Shown here: one piece after another, positions 7,729 to 17,500 of the stretch
Layout: each line of letters starts with the position of its first letter
Position numbering within the stretch: position 1 is the first letter of the stretch
Source of the DNA: Euryarchaeota archaeon UBA549
GTDB lineage: Archaea > Thermoplasmatota > Poseidoniia > Poseidoniales > Poseidoniaceae
Direction of reading: 5' to 3'
Length of the DNA stretch: 23,268 bases
Assembly: GCA_002495645.1 (NCBI GenBank)
Contig: DAGF01000058.1
Coordinates: 2,295 to 25,562, forward strand
Made by a program: the position numbers and the translations under genes
Notes under the pieces: model-generated
Databases searched by the model: none
Told to the model about the DNA's origin: nothing
Seen by the model: only the letters and a program-made list of their open reading frames with translations

Positions 7729-8501
7729 TCCCGAATGGCGATGCTGCCATCGGCCAATCCAGCCAAATCTGCGAGGTCATCGGCATCAAATTCATTGGGC
7801 AATTCGCCGAATATAAAGTTGGAAAGGTCGGCCGATTCAACCGCCCAATACATGACGGATTCATCGTTGTTGGAATGACCTGGATGTTCGTCGTCTTCAT
7901 GGTCAACCGGTGACTGGTAGACTAAATTGACCAAACCAAGCAGATGCCCAACTTCGTGAACAAGAACGCTGTTCTCAACATCCTCAACGGATGGACGACC
8001 GAAAGGTCCGTCTGCTTCATCAATGGAGTCACTGAACAAGGCCACGGTTGATGCATCGACAGCGACACCCAGTACCGAATCGGTTTCGTAGGTGCCTGCA
8101 GGGAACAAGACTTGCCAGTACAGCGTCGTCCCATCCCGTGGTGATTGGTCTTTGGTCTCCCATCCTTTGTCTCGAACATCTTGCGCCGACCATGTACCAT
8201 CGTGGTTGAAGGAGACTTCGGAGTACTTGATGGATATTCCCGAAGGTTTGTCACACACCTGCTCCAGCCGGTCGATCAGCATGTCCGTGCTGCTGGTGAA
8301 TGGGCGGTAACCGGGTTCATGATCAATCTCGATGACCATGGACGTGTACATGCTGCTGCGAAGACAGGCCAGCGTAAGTCCTCCCGGCACACCCTTCTTT
8401 TCGGGAAGCAAATCAAGCGCCTCATCGCCCAAGCAACCCGATAGCCCACATGCGAGCATCATGCTCACGAGCAGAAACGTCAGCGGGGCACGCCGTGTCA
8501 T
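7713..8501 (-). CDS. metzincin-like zinc protease, predicted lipoprotein
   Basis: This 262-aa exported protein carries a signal peptide with a lipobox ending at C23 (GLSGC), so it is probably lipid-anchored outside the cell. Residues 182-192 read HEVGHLLGLVN: the H-E-x-x-H zinc motif with Gly at the metzincin position. A likely Met-turn, SVMYW, contains M217. In metzincins the third ligand is the last residue of HExxHxxGxxH or D; here it is N192, so the ligand may be missing or come from the His/Asp-rich DHEDDEHPGHS segment between motif and Met-turn. The upstream part (WQVLFPAGTYETDSVLGVAVDAS) fits the strand regions before a metzincin active helix. The acidic C-terminus includes an Asp/Leu repeat. 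It is the last gene of the surface cluster, 36 nt after its neighbour. Substrates are unknown. Confidence 0.82.
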   Translation of the reverse strand: MTRRAPLTFLLVSMMLACGLSGCLGDEALDLLPEKKGVPGGLTLACLRSSMYTSMVIEIDHEPGYRPFTSSTDMLIDRLEQVCDKPSGISIKYSEVSFNHDGTWSAQDVRDKGWETKDQSPRDGTTLYWQVLFPAGTYETDSVLGVAVDASTVALFSDSIDEADGPFGRPSVEDVENSVLVHEVGHLLGLVNLVYQSPVDHEDDEHPGHSNNDESVMYWAVESADLSNFIFGELPNEFDADDLADLAGLADGSIAIRDQLWS

Positions 8502-8537
8502 ACTCAGCGCTTGCAGAGGCGCTTTTTGAATCTCTGC

Positions 8538-8978
8538 CTACCAATCATCAGGAACATCAAGGGGCGAGAACAGTTGACCAGGCCCCGTTGCTGAAGCCAG
8601 TTGTGTGCGAGCGAGGTGTTCCCACTGCCGTAAGGCCAGAAGGGCTTCGACCACCGTCACATCAATCTCGATGAGGGTGACCCGAATCAGGGTGTCGAGA
8701 ATATCCATGCGCTGCTGGTCGACGATATCCATGACCTTCTCAAGTGCAAAATTGGATTGGGTTGTTGATTCCGGCAGGTCAACCGGCCATGGAGACTGAA
8801 CACGATCACTGACACTTTGGCCGGTCGCTTGCAAATGTTGGTTCAGCGTTTCCATGAGTTGGTTGATGTGCTTTTGAATCACCAATGAGACCTCAACCAA
8901 AGGCATGTTGAGTTGCTTGATGAGGTTCACCGTACGCTCCGTTAGCGTCACCAAGCCGTCAACTGAATTGCTGGACAT
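8538..8978 (-). CDS. small helical protein of the surface cluster, unrecognised
   Basis: This 146-aa protein has no signal peptide or membrane helix and looks almost wholly alpha-helical, with heptad-like stretches TVNLIKQLNMPLVEVSLVI and VMDIVDQQRMDILDTLIRV separated by a Pro/Ser/Thr-rich linker. It is probably cytoplasmic and perhaps oligomeric. I do not recognise it. The ATG at 8978 lies 11 nt after the stop of the 1817-aa gene. An ATG at 9053 would overlap that gene's conserved-looking Trp-rich end by 64 nt and is less likely. GTGAG about 9 nt upstream of the ATG overlaps the preceding stop codon and could serve as the ribosome site, which would couple translation. Its position between an anchored protein with a cytoplasmic tail and a lipoprotein hints at a partner of that tail; this is inference. 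Confidence 0.75.
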   Translation of the reverse strand: MSSNSVDGLVTLTERTVNLIKQLNMPLVEVSLVIQKHINQLMETLNQHLQATGQSVSDRVQSPWPVDLPESTTQSNFALEKVMDIVDQQRMDILDTLIRVTLIEIDVTVVEALLALRQWEHLARTQLASATGPGQLFSPLDVPDDW

Positions 8979-8989
8979 GCGAGATACGC

Positions 8990-11900
8990 TCACTTCTTGG
9001 AAAGTGCATCGATGTATTGCCAACCGTAGGAGTTCCATTGCTCTTGGGTCCATCCGTCAGGAAGACCGGTGGGCGGAACGGGCGCAGGCTTTGTTCGGTC
9101 TGGACCACTGGGGGGCGGTGGAACTGGGCTGGCCGCTGTTGGTGCTGGCGGTACGGGGCCCACAGACCCCGGTGGTGGTGGAATGGATCCAGTCGGTGCG
9201 GGCGGTTGTGCGAGTTCAGGGACAGCCTTGCCGGACTTCATCTCTTCAGCCACCACATCGGTCTGATCTGCGAGTTCTTCTTCCGATTCGGGGGCGAGCA
9301 TGCGACGGCGCAAGACCATCGCGTAGAGACCGAAGGAAACCGAAGCAAGCGCGATGATGAAGAGCGACACGCTAAACACATCTGTGGAGAGTTGTTGCGT
9401 GAGTGCCTCGCCATCTCGTACCGTCTCTTCCTTGATGAGCAATGAATCAACGGTGTGGCGATCCATTTCAACACCATCGACCAACACCAGAACACGGTAT
9501 TCAATGCTTGAACCAACAGGGCCGTCAGCGGTCACCGGCAGAGAAGCGGTGAGCGGATTACCAGCAGTGGCCTGAAGCTCAACCGCAGTAACCGTTGACC
9601 AAAAGCCACCATCAACAAGTTCCTGGAGCGCAAAGGTTACATCACCGTTGCCACCGAGATTGTTGGTGTTGACCACCATTTTGGAAGTATCACCCACATA
9701 CGGGCTTGGTACATCCCATTGCATGCTTGTGGACGGGTCTTGTAGGTCCACGCGAGGTCCAACCAAGGCCAGAGGCCACGAAGCAAACGGTTCACTCATG
9801 GAATTTGAGACCGTATCGTAGGGGTTGCCTGCTTCGTCGGAACCTGAAACCCAGACATCAACGGCATAGGAAGGCAACAAGGTCGTCGCACCTGAATCGG
9901 TCAGGTCGAGGGACCCGCTCCAGAAATATTGTTGGCCGAAGGGCGTAATGTCGGGCAAGAGCACGCTGCCTCGAGAAATTTCGGCTTCCCCTGCTTTGAC
10001 CCGGTAATGGAGCACGGCTGCCTCGTTGATATCGAAGCCGTTCTCATCGTTGGTGATGAGGATGACCTCGAGGTTACTGGCATCTCCGATGGAGAGTGGA
10101 GAGCCTTGAGGTACACCGTTGAGTGAGATGCTGTCAATGGTCGGACGAGCGCTGTCAACCGCCAAGCGAACCCTCGGTGAGAACGCTGTTTCGTCAAGGG
10201 CGAATCCTGGCATATCGTCCATGCTCAACCGCAGGTCAAGACGGCCTGAGCGAACCGATGGAACGAGCAGGTCCAGACTGAATTCACCGTCTTCTCGGGT
10301 TGAGGTGCGCCAGTTGTTCTCATAGTCTCCGAAGACGACATCAAACGAGCCGGGCGGCGCCGGTGTCTCGTCCTCAGCAAAGAGAACACGTCCAGAAACA
10401 CGGAGGGCCTGGCCGGCACCGATGATGGTTTCATAGTTCTCAGAATTGTAGTGATTCTCGCTGTTGCGCAGCTCAATGGCTCGAATCTTCCCCGGCTGAG
10501 TATCAAAGCGGAAGTCGTTGTCCAAACTCCACCAGTTGTCGCCTAGACCTTCCTCAACTTCGAAACAGGGCACAACCTCGTTATCGTTACAGGGCATGTC
10601 GGTGACCTTGATGCGAGGCAGGAAGTGAGCCTCGCCGTCGGTATCGTATGCCTCAGGGAACATCCAAGTCAATTGGAAGCGGGCCTCGATGATAACCACC
10701 GATTCGTTCCCTTCCTCAAGACTGACCGTCGAATAGAGGTTTGAAACAGCGATGTTATCCGAACCCGATGTCATGACCGCCATTGGTTGGCCGTCATTGC
10801 CTTCGGCGAGGGAGATGAACAAGGAGGATTCATCGTCATCAAAATCGCCGGCAAGCGCAACCTGAACGTATTGAATGTCTTGCCATCCATTGGTATCGCT
10901 GAGTTTGATTCGGGCGGTGTAGGGTACGCCAGGGTGAAGCGGGTCGTAATCGTCGTGGCCGAGGATGGATGAGTTGGTCAAATCAACTTCGGGTTCGAAT
11001 TCTTGACGGATATGATAGGTCACCAAATCAGCGTCCCAGTCAGGGAGGACTTCACCAGGACGGTCACCACAGGTGATGGATGAAACGGGGCAAACGGGAC
11101 CACGCCCCATTGCGATTTCGTTGTCTTGCTCATCCTGTCCTGAGACATAGAATGAGACACGTTGTTTGTGTAACAACATGGAATCATCAATCAGCCCCTC
11201 GAAGATGTTGAGGCCACCTGCTCGTGTTTCAGGTGAACCCAATACGACCAGTTCGTATTCATCTTCATTGGGCAAGCCATCAAAGTTGTAGTCGGTGCAA
11301 CCGATGGCGTCGCTGGCCTTGCATCCGACCCAGTAATGGAGATTGAGTTGGCGAGGGGGGTCCACTGAATCTTGGACAACCACGGAAACGGATTGACCAA
11401 CGCCGGATGCACCAGCATGGCGTTCTTCACCGTCCGTTGGTGTGGCACTCAAAACAAGGGGCGAGTTTCCGTCAAGAATCAAGCGGATGGAATTGTAATT
11501 TGGGTTGGTGTAGGTTGAACCGTTTTCCAAATTCACCGCCTGGACATAGAAAATCATGCCACCCGGTTGGGACTCAATGGGTGAGGTGAAGGTCATGTTG
11601 TAAGCCCCAAAGGCAGGGTTGACTTCTTCGTAGAGGACGACAGGTTCACCCAATGGGTCACCATCGTAGGTTACGTTCTGACCAATGATTCGCAGAGAGA
11701 AACTCCCCGCGGGAGGCATCAATTGAGAATCTTGGAAATGGATGGAACCACCGAAGCTGAGGTTGAATCCACCTCGGACCCAATCCATGGGGAAGAGTTG
11801 ACGGCCCGTTTCTTCCCAAACGCGAAGACCGTCGAGTTGGATATCGTTCTCGACCACCAGTTCCATCTCTGCGGTGGTCCATTGATTCACGGCAACACCC

Positions 11901-14443
11901 AAATCATCTTCTACGGTGATGATGGCCTCTGCACTGCCTTCATCGTTCCACGACCAGTTGACCTTTGTGGGCATCCAAATTGAGACCACGCCGTCAGCAT
12001 CCTCTGTTGATGTGCAATTTGCAGCATCAAACACGACGATTCCGCCCGCATCGGAATTCACGTTGCACACATCGCCACGTTGCCAGGTGAATGAAGGATT
12101 ATCGCCGTGGGTGTGCTCAACGGCGATAACGGCCTTGGTCACATGGTCCACTTCATCGCCAGGTGCGACGCGTGTGATGAAGTTCCTGTACAACCCGTCA
12201 GGGGCGGCCAGCCCGCCCTCAAACGAAGCGCCAACAGCCCGCGTTTGCATGGCGTAGGTGATGTCAATATTGGTGAGTTTCACTCGCCCCGAGCTCGCCG
12301 CTTTCACGGCGATGGGAATGTCAACTGAACCATCACCGTTTTCGGGAATGTGGTCGTTAAAGGCGTCCACCAAAGTCGGCGCCCGTTTGACCACGGCACC
12401 CACGGGTGAATCATCGGAGGCGACCACGGAGGACTCGTTGAGGAAGATATCGGATTCCCAATCATAGGTGCCGTCACCCCCAATGTCAAGCATGGGCCGG
12501 TCAGGATAACCTTCCTCGTATTCAAGAGTAAAACTGTCAATGGAAGGGGTTAGGCCGTCGTTGGTCGAGGTCATAAAGACGGCGTAGCGCAGGGTGCTCC
12601 CCGCTGCTTCGGTTGGGAAACTTCGTTCCTGATTGTTGGTCGCATCCAACCACGTGCTGCCGTTGTCGTTGGAGACCACGACTTGCAGAGATGTTCCTGC
12701 GGGGACATCAGCCGTCCATTGTGGGCGAACCTTCCCTACCTTGGTACCGGCGTTAAAGTGAGGCGAGGTCCAATCCCCGGATGTTTGGTAGGCGGTGGCG
12801 TACTCGATGTCAATCCACCACGAAACGGCCGATGAGCCGATGAGTTGGGCCTTCCAAACGAGTTCCTTGCCGGGGTAGTCAAAGTGGATGGTGGCCTCAG
12901 ATTCTACTTCTTCCCAGTGCGTTCCGTTGTCTGCCGAGATCCAGTAATCGACGCGGTCTCCAATGGAGGCTGCGGACCAGTAGGTCTCAACATTGGCAGA
13001 GAGAATATCTTCTCCAGATTCAACAACCTCACCGTACCACGTGGTGGTTCCTGGAGCAGGCGTGGTCTCGTACATCCAACCGGTCCCGAATTCTCGGTAA
13101 TACAGCGTTGCTCCAGACCATGATGAGTAGCCACTGTCAACCGTCACGAAGCGCTCGCCGTCAAACTGGAGACCGTAGCCAAGGCGAGAAATCTGACGGG
13201 TGGTCGATTCGGGAATGAGAGAAGAGGAGGTGCCTGAAACAGACCAGGCCTCAAGTTGGTCTCGGTCGTTGTAGGGCGAGTCCTCCTGACAGCGCATGTA
13301 AAAGGTGGAGCCGTTGACTTCCAAACCGCGCAGCATCTGTTTCGCGGTGCTGCCGTATGTTCCACCACACTCCCAACTGGTACCCGTACCCGAGGTGTAG
13401 CTGTAATACTCTTGACTGCGGGTGTAGGTCGAGGTTCCATCGCCAGCGAAATCATAGGAATAGAGCCGATTCATGGCGTTGTGAGCCACCCACACTTTTC
13501 CGGTATCCCTGTCGTAGGCGATACCCGTGTATTCGCCGACGGAGGGTGAGATGTCGTAGGAGTCAATGCACGTCCATGTGTCATCACGGGAGATGTCCAT
13601 CTCCATCACACGATGGTAGTTGACCGGAGCGGTGGACGAATAGGTGTACCGATAACCTGAGAGAATTCCGAACAAGCGCTCGTCATCGGTGATGGTCCAG
13701 TCTCGGAAACCATAGTAGCCGTAATAGGAGGAGGAATGCTTCTGGGGCAAGGTGCACGACGCCTTGTCAAGAGTGATGACCGATTCACGTGAAGCGTTGT
13801 TTGGATACAACCGTTCGACGATGTTGTGGAACGTGGAAGAGGACCATGTGGAAAGGAACAACCAATCGTGGTGCTTGAGAATGGCCCCTTGGCTTTGGGC
13901 CATGAAACTCGATGACGTCTTCGTCAACTGCTGTGAATAGAGCGACTCGGTGGCGTTGGACGTGTGGGGCTGACGCAAAGCATAGGAGCCGTTGTCCAGC
14001 CAAGCATCTGAATTGGGGTCAACATAGGCGTCGTTTCCGTGGGGTAGGAAGTTGCGACTGATGTTGTCCAAACCCAAGGTCAAGTCGCCTGAACGGTCGT
14101 CAACAGCACTCTCAGCACCCCGAATCCAATGCACCCGGTCATCGGCCACCACTTGCGACCACCCGGTAGCAGATGCACCCGAGAGGGTCATGCTCACGTC
14201 GGTCACGTAGGCTCCACGGGGGAGAGAAACGGAAGCCCCCATGTCAGGATTGGCGCCTTGGTACAACGCAACATGTTCGACCGAACCATCGCTGAATTCG
14301 TAGACGTGACGTGTTCCTGCGGCCGCTTCGGCTTCCTTTGAGAACAACTCAGCCATCGGACTGAGCGGTGTCAAAAACATCAAGGAAACGAGGAGCAAAA
14401 AGACAGCCCTCGGGGGAATTCTATGCTGTCCGCCACCTTGCAT
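8990..14443 (-). CDS. giant membrane-anchored surface protein with propeller-like and Ig-like regions
   Basis: This 1817-aa protein has a signal peptide with the core AVFLLLVSLMFLTPL and probable cleavage near A42. Residues about 150-470 are rich in Tyr, Trp, Ser and short strands with SPSVGEYTGIAYDRDTGKVW-like repeats, suggesting a beta propeller. Residues 480-600 hold YWSA...DYWISADNGTHW and VVVSNDNGSTWLDATN units of a sandwich type. Further Ig/fibronectin-like segments follow to about 1680, including a CNA-B or carboxypeptidase-regulatory-like unit near 1350-1410. One membrane helix at about 1689-1710 precedes RRR, so the tail is cytoplasmic. The tail has an acidic part, a Pro-rich stretch (PPPPGSVGPVPPAP) and a terminal GLPDGWTQEQWNSYGWQY motif. 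The ATG at 14443 is chosen over the TTG at 14461. It lies 63 nt after the 1916-aa gene. No enzyme signature is visible; binding or adhesion is inferred. Confidence 0.88.
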   Translation of the reverse strand: MQGGGQHRIPPRAVFLLLVSLMFLTPLSPMAELFSKEAEAAAGTRHVYEFSDGSVEHVALYQGANPDMGASVSLPRGAYVTDVSMTLSGASATGWSQVVADDRVHWIRGAESAVDDRSGDLTLGLDNISRNFLPHGNDAYVDPNSDAWLDNGSYALRQPHTSNATESLYSQQLTKTSSSFMAQSQGAILKHHDWLFLSTWSSSTFHNIVERLYPNNASRESVITLDKASCTLPQKHSSSYYGYYGFRDWTITDDERLFGILSGYRYTYSSTAPVNYHRVMEMDISRDDTWTCIDSYDISPSVGEYTGIAYDRDTGKVWVAHNAMNRLYSYDFAGDGTSTYTRSQEYYSYTSGTGTSWECGGTYGSTAKQMLRGLEVNGSTFYMRCQEDSPYNDRDQLEAWSVSGTSSSLIPESTTRQISRLGYGLQFDGERFVTVDSGYSSWSGATLYYREFGTGWMYETTPAPGTTTWYGEVVESGEDILSANVETYWSAASIGDRVDYWISADNGTHWEEVESEATIHFDYPGKELVWKAQLIGSSAVSWWIDIEYATAYQTSGDWTSPHFNAGTKVGKVRPQWTADVPAGTSLQVVVSNDNGSTWLDATNNQERSFPTEAAGSTLRYAVFMTSTNDGLTPSIDSFTLEYEEGYPDRPMLDIGGDGTYDWESDIFLNESSVVASDDSPVGAVVKRAPTLVDAFNDHIPENGDGSVDIPIAVKAASSGRVKLTNIDITYAMQTRAVGASFEGGLAAPDGLYRNFITRVAPGDEVDHVTKAVIAVEHTHGDNPSFTWQRGDVCNVNSDAGGIVVFDAANCTSTEDADGVVSIWMPTKVNWSWNDEGSAEAIITVEDDLGVAVNQWTTAEMELVVENDIQLDGLRVWEETGRQLFPMDWVRGGFNLSFGGSIHFQDSQLMPPAGSFSLRIIGQNVTYDGDPLGEPVVLYEEVNPAFGAYNMTFTSPIESQPGGMIFYVQAVNLENGSTYTNPNYNSIRLILDGNSPLVLSATPTDGEERHAGASGVGQSVSVVVQDSVDPPRQLNLHYWVGCKASDAIGCTDYNFDGLPNEDEYELVVLGSPETRAGGLNIFEGLIDDSMLLHKQRVSFYVSGQDEQDNEIAMGRGPVCPVSSITCGDRPGEVLPDWDADLVTYHIRQEFEPEVDLTNSSILGHDDYDPLHPGVPYTARIKLSDTNGWQDIQYVQVALAGDFDDDESSLFISLAEGNDGQPMAVMTSGSDNIAVSNLYSTVSLEEGNESVVIIEARFQLTWMFPEAYDTDGEAHFLPRIKVTDMPCNDNEVVPCFEVEEGLGDNWWSLDNDFRFDTQPGKIRAIELRNSENHYNSENYETIIGAGQALRVSGRVLFAEDETPAPPGSFDVVFGDYENNWRTSTREDGEFSLDLLVPSVRSGRLDLRLSMDDMPGFALDETAFSPRVRLAVDSARPTIDSISLNGVPQGSPLSIGDASNLEVILITNDENGFDINEAAVLHYRVKAGEAEISRGSVLLPDITPFGQQYFWSGSLDLTDSGATTLLPSYAVDVWVSGSDEAGNPYDTVSNSMSEPFASWPLALVGPRVDLQDPSTSMQWDVPSPYVGDTSKMVVNTNNLGGNGDVTFALQELVDGGFWSTVTAVELQATAGNPLTASLPVTADGPVGSSIEYRVLVLVDGVEMDRHTVDSLLIKEETVRDGEALTQQLSTDVFSVSLFIIALASVSFGLYAMVLRRRMLAPESEEELADQTDVVAEEMKSGKAVPELAQPPAPTGSIPPPPGSVGPVPPAPTAASPVPPPPSGPDRTKPAPVPPTGLPDGWTQEQWNSYGWQYIDALSKK

Positions 14444-14506
14444 GGTTGCTACACGCTCCAAACACCATTTGAACCATGCGGTTTGGGGTCGGAAGACGAT
14501 GCGCCG

Positions 14507-17500
14507 TCAACTGGTTTGTCTGGAGTCGTAGCGGATGGGTGAAGAATCGCCGCGAACACCGTCTTCTTCATCATCACGAACCTCAAACCAATCGTTCATC
14601 CAATCACCATCGGTATCCCAGTTAATCGGGCTGCTCCCTTCGGCCAGATGGTCATCATCAAAGTCGAGCAGGTACCAACCGTATTCGTGTTCGCCAACGC
14701 TTCTGACCGGCGCCGTTTGAGGTGAACTCGCGTAATAGATATCCCATGCATCGGTGCGGTTCCCTGCCATCAACACAACATCATCGGACGGGTCGACGAT
14801 GAGGAAATTCGTGTCCTTATCATCAACGATGTACCCGTATTGGTTGTCAGGTCCACCAAATTTGTCCAATTTGAGGTAGTTCATGACAAGCTCGTCGCTC
14901 TGCCCCAAACCGAGCAGGGCTGCTCGGAACTGCCAACCCTCAGTGACGGGTGCACCGTCGTAGGTCAGAGCACTCAAGCGAACGGCGTTTGGAGAAGAAT
15001 ACTCACTGGACGTAATGGCGTAGAATTCTTGGAAATTGGTGTAGGGCTCATAGGTACACCCAACACCGGTACAATCCCAATTACCGTCCTGATCGGGGTC
15101 GAGGTTGGCATCGTTGGGATCGGCCGGGTTCAAGGTAAACCACGTGAACTCGGTGTCCGGACGAGCCAAGGTTCCACCCGAGCCGTCCTGCGACAACGGC
15201 AGGCATGAGTTGGTGGCCGTTGTGCAGGCCCCGCCCGTGGCGACATCGATCCACACCACCCGAACATCGAGGTAGGAACTGAAGTTGTCGTTGCTTTCGT
15301 TCCAGGCCATCTTGTACTCGTACCAGTCGGGCAACATGTCCCCGTCGGTATCGTTATCGCTCGGATTTGAGCCGTATTTGAACACCTCACGACCGTCTGA
15401 GTAATTGTAGTCTCGAACGTGCGAGACCACCGCTCCATTGACCACGCTGGTGATGAAGGTGCGACTGTCCTCGTCGCTATCATTGAGGTCCGGGCGAGTT
15501 TGGTTGTCATACTCCATGAAGTTCGTGAACGGAAGGTTGCCCACGCCGTTCTGAACAACGACGCCGGAGGGCGTGAACACACGGTCCTGCCACGTTCCTT
15601 GGGTTGCGGGAATGTCAAAACTCGTGCGGTCGTACCAACCATCGTGGTCGCCGTCATAATCCACGTCCCAAGGGTTGAGCGGGTTGGCCGCCCAGTGATT
15701 CTGGGTCGTGACATCGTCCATTCCGTAGGTGGCGTAGCAGTATTCCCAACCGTCGGGTATACCGTCGCTGTCCGAATCATGGTGCGTTGGGTCGGCGACA
15801 CCTCGGAGGCTTCGGTTGAAATTCTCGCTGTCAAGAGAATTGATTTGCGCCATCCTCTCTACCGACTCGGGCCCTTTCTTGACAAAGTCCTGATACAAGG
15901 CTTGCTGAGCCTGCACCGGCGTGAAGCCAAGTTCTTCTTGATACGCCGCCATCGCATCTTCTCCGAAGTCAATGATGCCTAAATTCGCAGGAACGGTGTT
16001 GCGCGTGAGGTACTTCCCCCACGTCCTGGATTCCCATTCACGAAGGTTGCTGAAGGTCTCATTTGCATCAATTTGGCCATCACCATTGCAATCGAAACTG
16101 TCGGCGTCCGAGTCGAGGTTGACATCACCGTCAATAAGTGGGTTAATCGCCCAACGGTTTTGGTCAAGGTCCCACGAAGTGAACCAATACTCGAAACCGT
16201 CGAACATACCGTCGCCGTCGGTGTCTGCGATGGTCGGGTCGGTCATGCCCAGCACCACTTCGATGAAGGCATTGGGAGGCTCACCTTGTTGCCATGCATT
16301 GAAATCGTTGAGCAAACGCTTGCCGCGCGTGTCTTTGGAGATGAGGATGTTGAACACGCGCTGGGCTTTTTCGGTCGGTTGTTGGAAGTCACCGTCAATG
16401 TGCATCAGTGGCGCATCGCTGGGATGGTCAATGCCGTTGTCGGGTTGCGATGAAGCGAGGGCAAACTCTTGACGGTCGTTGAGGCCATCTTCATCCCCGT
16501 CAAAATCACCATCGCCCGCCACCAACGGGTTGAGGGTCCACATGCCGGCTGAGTCGTTCCATGAGGTAAACAGCAGTTCAACACCGTCCAACATCCCATC
16601 ACCGTCGGTATCGACATTGTTCGGGTCGGACGTGAGGCCGGTCAAGTTGGTTTGATTTTCCGTGAGAAAATCACCAAAGGAAAGGGTCGCGGTGATGCCC
16701 GGCCAATTTTGGAGTGCGAAGGCGGTGCCAATGGTGGTCACAAACCACTGCGGCGATGAGCGATTGGCGTCTGTTTCGGACAGCGACGGAGAGATGACGT
16801 TGTACTCCTCCCAATTGGTCATACCGTCGTCGTCGGCGTCTTGCCAGCGGTCGGTGGAATCCAGTGGATTGAGTGTCCATGCGTCGTCAAGGAGATTCCA
16901 TCGTGCAAACCAAATTTCCCACCCGTCAGGCATGCCATCATCGTCGGTATCTGCGCTGAGTGGGTCTGCGGCACCGACGCTGTAAGCGGAAAGGCCCGCC
17001 GTGACGGAACCCGAGGCGCGGTTGGCAAAGGTATCATCAGGAAGACCTTGGTCGCTGATATGGTCAAACAGGCGTGTGGTGAAGCCCTCGGGGAGTGCTT
17101 CTCCATCAAGCGTCTGATTGCCGTTGAACAAATCCGAACGAATGTGGTATTCCAAGTAATTCACGAAGGCTTCGTCTTCTGAGAGCACGCCGTCTCGGTT
17201 GACGTCGTATCCATCGCCGTCGGGGTTTTGGAACGCATCGGATCCGTTGAGCGGATTCACACCGACTCGAGAGGGGTCCCAAGAACACAAGCCCTTGGAT
17301 TCCCACCCGTCGGGTAGGGTATCGCCGTCAGAATCCACAAGATTCGGGTCGGCCACTGCCCATGCCTCTGCAGCCTCGGGAGTCTCGCCGTACTCATCGA
17401 GGAGGTCACCGTTGATGCCCATCAACCGAACGATTGACCATTGGTATTCACACAGGTTTGGCAGACCATCACCGTCAGCGTCCCAGTTAGCGTCCTCGGG

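Noticed and set aside
8979..9053. longer start for the 146-aa protein
   Set aside because: It would overlap the Trp-rich end of the 1817-aa gene by 64 nt; the ATG at 8978 fits the usual short gap.
14462..14506. separate promoter or terminator between the two giant genes
   Set aside because: The gap shows no clear TATA box, hairpin or T-run, so nothing can be supported.
15130..15834. 234-aa minus-strand frame rich in Thr and Arg
   Set aside because: It is the shifted frame of the calcium-loop repeats, whose Asp/Gly codons give long open shadows in other frames.
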